Origin: Gordoniibacillus chartarius
GTDB lineage: Bacteria; Bacillota; Bacilli; Paenibacillales; NBRC-103111
DNA: 64,000 nucleotides
NCBI RefSeq assembly: GCF_042432825.1
Contig: NZ_JBHLWN010000121.1
Span: forward strand, 1-64,000
Direction: 5' to 3'
Position 1 is the first letter of the stretch. Each line of letters opens with the position of its first letter. The notes below the pieces were generated by a model. It was not told where the DNA came from. It searched no databases and worked only from the letters and a program-made list of their open reading frames with translations. Shown here one piece after another: positions 58,870-64,000 of the stretch. The position numbers were made by a program, and so were the translations under genes.

Positions 58870-59883
58870 ATGCCGATTCTTGTAACGGGCGGCGCGGGCT
58901 ATATCGGCAGTCATACTTGCGTAGAGCTTCTGAACAGCGGTTACGATATCGTCGTGATCGACAATTTGATAAACAGCAAGGAAGAGGCCGTTCGCCGGGT
59001 GAGCGAGCTGACGGGGAAGAAGATTCCGTTCTACCCTCTGGATCTTCTCGATCGGCAAGGACTGGAGAGCGTATTTCGCGAGCACGCGATTGATGCGGTC
59101 ATTCATTTTGCAGGGTTAAAGGCCGTCGGGGAATCGGTTTCCATGCCGCTGCAATATTATCACAACAATATTACCGGCACGCTGATTCTTTGTGACGTCA
59201 TGCAGCAGTTCGATGTGCGGCGGCTGGTGTTCAGCTCGTCGGCAACGGTCTACGGCATGCCGGAGCAAGTTCCGATTCACGAAGATTTTCCGCTGGATGC
59301 GACGAACCCGTACGGGCAGACGAAGCTCATGATCGAGCAAATTTTGCGCGATGTGTACCGGTCCGACCGGCGCTGGGCGATTTCGCTGCTTCGCTATTTC
59401 AATCCGGTCGGGGCGCACGAATCGGGCCGGATCGGAGAAGATCCGAGCGGGATCCCGAACAATTTGCTGCCATATATAAGTCAAGTAGCGATCGGTAAGC
59501 TGGAAAAGCTGCGTATATTCGGGAACGATTATCCGACGGTTGACGGCACCGGTGTTCGCGACTATATTCATGTCGTCGATTTGGCGCGCGGGCACCTGAA
59601 GGCGCTGGAGCTGGTGTTGGCCGAATCCGGCATCGACGCCTTCAATTTGGGGACGGGTCAAGGCTACAGCGTGCTGCAGATGGTCGAGGCGTTCGAGCAA
59701 GCGTCCGGGCGGCCGATCCCTTATTCGATCGAGGCGCGCCGTCCCGGCGATGTGGCCGTCTGCTACGCGGCGACGGGGAAGGCACGGGAGAAGCTGGGCT
59801 GGGCCGCGGAGAAAACGCTGGAGGAGATGTGCCGGGATGCATGGCGCTGGCAGTCGTCGAACCCGCGGGGATATGAGGAATAA
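58870..59883 (+). CDS. galE: UDP-glucose 4-epimerase
   Basis: A 337-residue SDR enzyme that interconverts UDP-glucose and UDP-galactose. NAD site TGGAGYIGSHTC (residues 6-17), catalytic Tyr148 and Lys152 in NPYGQTKLM, and LRYFNPVGAHESGRIGEDP. CTAGGAG lies before the ATG, 14 bases after sinI, so it may be co-expressed with it. A strong terminator follows. Confidence 0.96.
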   Translation: MPILVTGGAGYIGSHTCVELLNSGYDIVVIDNLINSKEEAVRRVSELTGKKIPFYPLDLLDRQGLESVFREHAIDAVIHFAGLKAVGESVSMPLQYYHNNITGTLILCDVMQQFDVRRLVFSSSATVYGMPEQVPIHEDFPLDATNPYGQTKLMIEQILRDVYRSDRRWAISLLRYFNPVGAHESGRIGEDPSGIPNNLLPYISQVAIGKLEKLRIFGNDYPTVDGTGVRDYIHVVDLARGHLKALELVLAESGIDAFNLGTGQGYSVLQMVEAFEQASGRPIPYSIEARRPGDVAVCYAATGKAREKLGWAAEKTLEEMCRDAWRWQSSNPRGYEE

Positions 59884-59888
59884 CATGA

Positions 59889-59937
59889 AGGTGTATAACC
59901 GGAGTTTGGGCTTCGGGTTATACACCTATTTTGTTTT
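59889..59937 (+). terminator. Terminator after galE
   Basis: A perfect 12-bp stem (59889-59900 with 59916-59927) followed by ATTTTGTTTTC. It ends the sinI-galE transcript. Confidence 0.9.
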
Positions 59938-60044
59938 CATTCGCCGTCGCTCATCTTCCGCTACTCCGATAGTTATAAGTGGAGGTCCGCAATGTCGAGA
60001 AGCTTGGCCAGTGAGGGAAGTCAAGACAAGGGATATGTAAACCA

Positions 60045-60238
60045 TAGAGGATTTTGAAACCGTTATTGTGCCCTCGACTGGGCGAACGACAAGTTTAAAG
60101 GGCTACGAGGGCGTTATTTTTGAGAGATGAAGCAATTCATGGAAAATGACAACAATTGTCGCTCTATAGCGCCTTCAAAATCCGCTATATTGCAGGAAAG
60201 TGGCATGGACTATAAAATAGGACCGTCACAAACCGTTA
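60045..60238. repeat. Four-box interspersed element, copy 3
   Basis: TA-N17-TA boxes start at 60045, 60096, 60167 and 60218 (spacing 51, 71, 51). Boxes 1 and 3 carry GGATTTTGAAA and its complement-like TCAAAATCC. A stem GCCCTCG/CGAGGGC (60070-60076 with 60106-60112) lies in the left arm. Layout identical to the copy at 10909-11102. Confidence 0.8.
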
Positions 60239-60638
60239 AACTTCAGCCAATGTGTGCATCCCCATGCTTGTCTTTTCCATTCTCCACGGGACCCGTACGG
60301 CAATTGGAAAGCCATATCAACCCGCACGATTCGACAGTGAATGGTTACAGGCTGATATAGTGCTCGAGATCTACAACTGCGGCTGGCATCATTGCGCATG
60401 GCGAGGACGGAATGTTTTGCTTGGAAGAATTTCCGAGTCCGGCCCGCTTCCCACCGTCGTACGGCAATTTGCATTCTGAATTCGGCCGCAGGCTGCGGAG
60501 CTTCGTCAAGCTTGCTAACGGAACGTGGATTCACCAAAGCGCCTCTTCGGCGCTATCATGCTGAGGCTTGGGAACGTAGGGGCGCTCGCTCGCATCAGCC
60601 GATACTTCAAGCGCCGAACATCAGTGAACCGGAAGCGG
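60239..60638. other. Gene-free gap
   Basis: Short open frames here overlap each other on both strands, lack ribosome sites and show no family pattern. I see no promoter, repeat or RNA feature after 60238. Confidence 0.4.
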
Positions 60639-61022
60639 TCAATCGCTCACCGGCACCTCGCTCATGATCGCCATGACGTTGTTTTCCGAGTCGCGGAAGA
60701 ACGCCATCCAGGTTTCCCGGTCGCCCAGTCTGCCGATCGCATGCGGCTCCCCCAGCAGCGGGACGTTACGGCTGCGCAGCAGCTCGTAGGCAGTGTGAAT
60801 GTCCGGGACGCTGTAATAGAGCACAGAGCTCGGGTGATCGAACTCCGCGTTTTCGGCAAAGGACAGAAGCAGGCGCACCGCACCCAATTGAAAGAACGCC
60901 ATATTGCCGGTTTGGAACAGGAGCGGCAGCTCCAGCGTATCGCGATAGAAGGCGACAGCGCGGGACAAATCTTTGACAGGTACGGAAACTTGGCCAAGCT
61001 GGGTCAATTGCAATGGAGACAT
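60639..61022 (-). CDS. VOC (glyoxalase-fold) protein
   Basis: A 127-residue VOC protein: LGQVSVPVKDLSRAVAFYRD with the first metal-ligand region, AEFDHPSSVLYYSVPDIHTA in the middle and WMAFFRDSENNVMAIMSEVP at the C-terminus. Relative of glyoxalase I-like and dioxygenase-like enzymes; substrate unknown. AGGTG about 10 bases upstream supports the ATG at 61022; a GTG at 61040 would add six residues. It is convergent with the region after galE and transcribed away from glpP. Confidence 0.85.
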   Translation of the reverse strand: MSPLQLTQLGQVSVPVKDLSRAVAFYRDTLELPLLFQTGNMAFFQLGAVRLLLSFAENAEFDHPSSVLYYSVPDIHTAYELLRSRNVPLLGEPHAIGRLGDRETWMAFFRDSENNVMAIMSEVPVSD

Positions 61023-61040
61023 ATGTAGACAGCACCTCAC

Positions 61041-61319
61041 ATTCGGATATTAGCACCCCTCTAACTGGTATCAGTGTAACATAGGGGCCGGCCATTAGGA
61101 ATAATTTCCCACCAATGTGATTACAGAAGAAGAAACAACAATTTGCATGCATATATACCGCAATTTTTGTTAAACCATCACACCTGTTTCTGTTGTATTC
61201 TAGTAATCGGTACGCGCGGAAAATTAACATTATCAGTCGCTAACGGTCCCTATTGTTGAATACGGTTACTGGAAGCAGGGCCAAGGCACGTTGTATGATA
61301 GGGAAAATGTCCATACCCG
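61041..61319. other. Divergent gap upstream of glpP
   Basis: It must hold promoters for the VOC gene (minus strand) and glpP (plus strand). TATGAT at 61296-61301 is a possible -10 box for glpP, without a clear -35 box. No gene is seen. Confidence 0.3.
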
Positions 61320-61336
61320 AAGGAGACGGTGCCGCG

Positions 61337-61900
61337 ATGGCCTTTCATAACCAGCTTATTTTGCCGGCAGTACGGCGGATGAAAGATTTGGAGAAGCTGA
61401 TGTTGCTGGATTACGAATACATCATTGTTCTCGACATTCACCTAGGCCAAGTCAAGCCTGTCGCCGATATGGTGAAAGCGCACCGCAAACAGCTGATCCT
61501 GCACGCCGACTTGATCGAGGGACTGAAGAACGACGAATACGCAGCCGAGTATTTGTGCCAGCATATTCGCCCCGCAGGGCTGATCTCGACCCGTTCCGGC
61601 GTCATCGCGACGACGAAGAAAAACGGCCTGCTGGCGATTCAGCGTCTTTTTCTGCTGGACACGAACGCGGTCGAGAAGAGCTATGCGCTGATAGAAAGGA
61701 CACAGCCCGATTACATTGAGCTGATGCCGGGCGTCATTCCGCATATGATTGCCGAGGTTCACGCCCGGACGCAAATTCCCGTCTTCGCGGGAGGCTTGAT
61801 TCGCACCGTAGAGGACGTGGAGCGGGCGCTCGAAGCCGGCGCTTCCGCGGTGACGACGTCGCAGTCCGAGCTGTGGCGGCATTTTACCAAGAAAGGATGA
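61337..61900 (+). CDS. glpP: Glycerol-3-phosphate-responsive antiterminator
   Basis: A 187-residue TIM-barrel-like regulator. ILPAVRRMKDLEKLM, VLDIHLGQVKPVADMVKAHR, STRSGVIATTKKNGL-like ISTRSGVIATTKKNG, and PVFAGGLIRTVEDVERALEA are family stretches. With glycerol-3-phosphate it binds leader RNA and stops termination ahead of glp genes. AAGGAGACGG sets ATG 61337; the earlier frame from 61253 lacks a ribosome site. It is 10 bases from glpK. Confidence 0.95.
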   Translation: MAFHNQLILPAVRRMKDLEKLMLLDYEYIIVLDIHLGQVKPVADMVKAHRKQLILHADLIEGLKNDEYAAEYLCQHIRPAGLISTRSGVIATTKKNGLLAIQRLFLLDTNAVEKSYALIERTQPDYIELMPGVIPHMIAEVHARTQIPVFAGGLIRTVEDVERALEAGASAVTTSQSELWRHFTKKG

Positions 61901-61910
61901 ATGATCACCC

Positions 61911-63419
61911 ATGACCGACAAACCGACCTATATCCTCGCACTGGACCAGGGCACTACATCATCACGAGCTATTGTGTTCGACGGCGTCAGCCGGATCGTC
62001 AGCTCGGCGCAGCAGGAATTCCGCCAGCTGTTCCCGCAGCCCGGCTGGGTGGAGCATGACGCAGAGGAGATTTGGGCCTCCATCGCAGATGTCACCAAAG
62101 CCGCACTTGCGAAAGCCGCCATCACACCGGAGCAGATCGCCGCGATCGGTATTACGAATCAGCGGGAGACGGCGGTCGTATGGGACCGGCATACGGGCAA
62201 GCCGATTTACAACGCCGTGGTGTGGCAGTCCAGGCAGACGTCCGATATTTGCGCAGAGCTGAAGGCAGAAGGACTGGATGCGTCGTTCCGCGAGCGGACC
62301 GGGCTATTGATCGATCCGTATTTCTCCGGCACGAAGGTCAAATGGATTCTCGACCATGTGGACGGGGCCCGGGCGAAGGCGGAGCGGGGGGACCTGCTGT
62401 TCGGTACGATCGATACGTGGCTGATTTGGAAGCTGACGGGCGGGAGCGCGCATGTGACGGATTATTCGAACGCCTCGCGGACGCTGATGTACAACATCCA
62501 TTCGCTGGATTGGGATGACGAGCTGTTGACAGCGCTTAACGTTCCGCGGGCGATGCTGCCTGAGGTACGGCCGTCGTCGGGAGTGTACGGTGTGACGTGT
62601 TCGGAGCTGGAGCAAGCGGGTCTTACCGCCGGCATTCCGATTGCGGGCGCAGCGGGCGACCAGCAGGCGGCGCTGTTCGGCCAAGCGTGTTATGAGAAGG
62701 GAATGGCGAAGAACACGTACGGCACCGGCTGCTTCATGCTCATGAACACCGGTACGGAAGCGATTCGCTCTAAGCATGGCCTGCTCACGACGATCGCCTG
62801 GGGGCTCGGCGGAGAGGTCGAGTACGCGCTGGAAGGCAGCGTGTTCGTAGCGGGTTCGGCGATCCAGTGGCTGCGCGACGGGCTGCGCATGATCGATGAT
62901 GCCGCCGAGAGCGAGCAGCTGGCCGCGCAGGTCGAGACGACGGACGGCGTCTACGTTGTGCCGGCCTTTGTCGGGCTCGGCACCCCGTACTGGGACAGCG
63001 ACGTGAGAGGCGCGGTGTTCGGGCTGACGCGGGGGACGAGCAAGGAGCATTTCGTCCGGGCGACGCTCGAGTCGCTTGCTTACCAGTCGAAGGACGTGCT
63101 CAAGGTGATGGAGGAGGACTCCGGCCTGAAGCTGTCCACCCTTCGCGTCGACGGCGGCGCTGTGCGCAACGAGCTGCTTATGCAGTTCCAGAGCGATCTG
63201 TTGGATGTTGCCGTGGAACGTCCTGTCGTCAATGAGACGACCGCACTCGGGGCAGCCTATTTGGCGGGGCTCGCGGTCGGATATTGGACGGACCGGAAGC
63301 AAATCGCCGGGCAATGGAACGTCGCCAAGCGGTTTGAGCCGGCGATGTCCGCGGAGCGCCGGGCGGAGCTGTACGGCGGCTGGAAGAAAGCGGTTCAAGC
63401 TGCGATGCTTTTCAAATAA
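61911..63419 (+). CDS. glpK: Glycerol kinase
   Basis: A 502-residue FGGY kinase that phosphorylates glycerol to glycerol-3-phosphate. LALDQGTTSSRAIVFD is the N-terminal phosphate-1 motif, GITNQRETAVVWD and SGTKVKWILDHV follow, GTIDTWLIWKLTGG and ALEGSVFVAGSAIQWLRDG-type (EGSVFVAGSAIQWLRDG) regions are present, and LRVDGGAVRNELLMQFQSD is near the C-terminus. No glpF gene lies beside it, unlike B. subtilis. Confidence 0.97.
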   Translation: MTDKPTYILALDQGTTSSRAIVFDGVSRIVSSAQQEFRQLFPQPGWVEHDAEEIWASIADVTKAALAKAAITPEQIAAIGITNQRETAVVWDRHTGKPIYNAVVWQSRQTSDICAELKAEGLDASFRERTGLLIDPYFSGTKVKWILDHVDGARAKAERGDLLFGTIDTWLIWKLTGGSAHVTDYSNASRTLMYNIHSLDWDDELLTALNVPRAMLPEVRPSSGVYGVTCSELEQAGLTAGIPIAGAAGDQQAALFGQACYEKGMAKNTYGTGCFMLMNTGTEAIRSKHGLLTTIAWGLGGEVEYALEGSVFVAGSAIQWLRDGLRMIDDAAESEQLAAQVETTDGVYVVPAFVGLGTPYWDSDVRGAVFGLTRGTSKEHFVRATLESLAYQSKDVLKVMEEDSGLKLSTLRVDGGAVRNELLMQFQSDLLDVAVERPVVNETTALGAAYLAGLAVGYWTDRKQIAGQWNVAKRFEPAMSAERRAELYGGWKKAVQAAMLFK

Positions 63420-63472
63420 TCGGCATCATGCTATACTGTCATTAAGTTAATCATTCGGTTGGAGAACGGGAG

Positions 63473-63530
63473 AAACCACAGCTCTCTGTCGGCATACATT
63501 GCTGACAGAGCAGTTTGTGGTTTTTTTTCG
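63473..63530 (+). terminator. glpD leader terminator, GlpP target
   Basis: AAACCACA (63473-63480) pairs with TGTGGTTT (63516-63523), with inner stem CTCTGTC/GACAGAG (63484-63490 with 63504-63510), followed by eight T residues. It lies between glpK and glpD, 25 bases before glpD. A TATACT at 63431-63436 may be the -10 box of a glpD promoter. In B. subtilis GlpP prevents termination at a comparable leader. Confidence 0.85.
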
Positions 63531-63554
63531 TGCTCTCGGAGGGAGAATAGGGGT

Positions 63555-64000
63555 ATGAAAACAATATTCAACGGAACACAGAGAGAGCGGAAATTATCGG
63601 ATATGGAGCAGGCTTCCTACGATGTGCTCGTCATCGGCGGAGGCATTACCGGCGCCGGCATCGCGCTGGATGCGCAGACGCGCGGGATGAAGACGGCGCT
63701 GATTGAAATGCAGGATTTTGCCGCGGGTACATCGAGCCGTTCGACCAAGCTGGTGCATGGCGGACTTCGCTACTTAAAGCAATTCGAGGTCAAAATGGTT
63801 GCGGAAGTCGGCAAGGAACGCGCCATCGTCTATGGCAACGGGCCGCACGTTACGACGCCGGAATGGATGCTGCTGCCGATCTACGAAGGCGGTACGTTCG
63901 GGATGTTCTCCACATCGATCGGGCTGAAGCTGTACGACTACTTGGCTGGGGTCGTCAAGGGCGAGCGCCGTTCGATGCTGAACCGCGACGAGACGCTGCG
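63555..64000 (+). CDS. glpD: Aerobic glycerol-3-phosphate dehydrogenase (partial)
   Basis: The first 148 codons lie in the window; the gene runs off the right edge. FAD-binding VLVIGGGITGAGIALDAQTR (residues 24-43) and AAGTSSRSTKLVHGGLRYLK are typical of GlpD. The enzyme oxidises glycerol-3-phosphate to dihydroxyacetone phosphate at the membrane. GGAGGGAG lies before ATG 63555. A leader terminator upstream points to GlpP control. Confidence 0.95.
   Translation, partial: MKTIFNGTQRERKLSDMEQASYDVLVIGGGITGAGIALDAQTRGMKTALIEMQDFAAGTSSRSTKLVHGGLRYLKQFEVKMVAEVGKERAIVYGNGPHVTTPEWMLLPIYEGGTFGMFSTSIGLKLYDYLAGVVKGERRSMLNRDETL

Noticed and set aside
60252..60667. Overlapping plus-strand open frames of 75-91 codons
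   Set aside because: No ribosome sites, mutually overlapping, no family resemblance; one frame runs into the minus-strand VOC gene.

Overview
The window looks like a chromosome segment of a Paenibacillus-type member of the Bacillota (Paenibacillaceae). Reasons: strong Bacillus-style ribosome sites with frequent GTG and TTG starts, a SinR/SinI regulator group, an eps-type exopolysaccharide operon, a YesM-type sensor kinase, a GlpP antiterminator, a GH44 glycanase and a paeninodin-like lasso peptide cluster. Base composition is fairly GC-rich by eye; it was not computed. No rRNA, tRNA, CRISPR array or intact insertion sequence was seen.

Layout. 1-3.4 kb: TetR repressor with a 14-TM drug exporter, then Mn-dependent pyrophosphatase. 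3.4-8.1 kb: YesM-like kinase, an unusual receiver-plus-histidine-kinase hybrid and a solute-binding lipoprotein with no permeases. 8.3-13 kb: sigma factor with an AHSA1 protein, a glyoxalase-fold protein, a DUF3298-type protein and an orphan NarL-type regulator, with a repeat-rich gap at 10.3-11.35 kb. 13.1-17.6 kb: large secreted GH44 enzyme and a small membrane protein. 17.6-18.85 kb: gene-free gap with repeats. 18.85-23.85 kb: small secreted protein, Wzz/BY-kinase pair (EpsA/EpsB-like), HlyD-type lipoprotein and an unknown exported protein.

23.86-35.7 kb is the most interesting part: two back-to-back peptide-modification operons. The first has a 59-aa candidate precursor, a strong terminator, an HPr-kinase-like protein, PqqD, an S26 peptidase, an ABC exporter and a nucleotidyltransferase. 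The second is a full lasso peptide cluster: cyclase, 47-aa precursor, terminator, kinase, B1, B2, nucleotidyltransferase and ABC exporter. 35.7-45.7 kb is a glycan operon (glycosyltransferases, pyruvyl transferase, GH88/105-like protein, acetyltransferase, flippase). 45.8-59.9 kb is an eps operon (epsC, galU, epsD, epsF, epsG, epsL, epsM, epsN) that runs into sinR, followed by a second sinR, sinI and galE. 60.6-64 kb: a glyoxalase-fold protein, glpP, glpK and the start of glpD.

How it works together. A 16-bp palindrome of the form GTTCTnTATAAnGAAC, which matches the known Bacillus subtilis SinR half-site GTTCTYT, lies in or next to the promoters of the 59-aa peptide operon, the lasso operon, the glycan operon and the eps operon. 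The window itself encodes two SinR repressors and a SinI-like antirepressor, the first sinR overlapping the last eps gene. The simplest reading is one biofilm regulon that controls exopolysaccharide and two modified peptides, with SinR under feedback control. Separately, a composite repeat of about 194 bp (four 21-bp TA-N17-TA boxes at offsets 0, 51, 122 and 173) occurs three times in gene-free gaps and appears to be an interspersed element.
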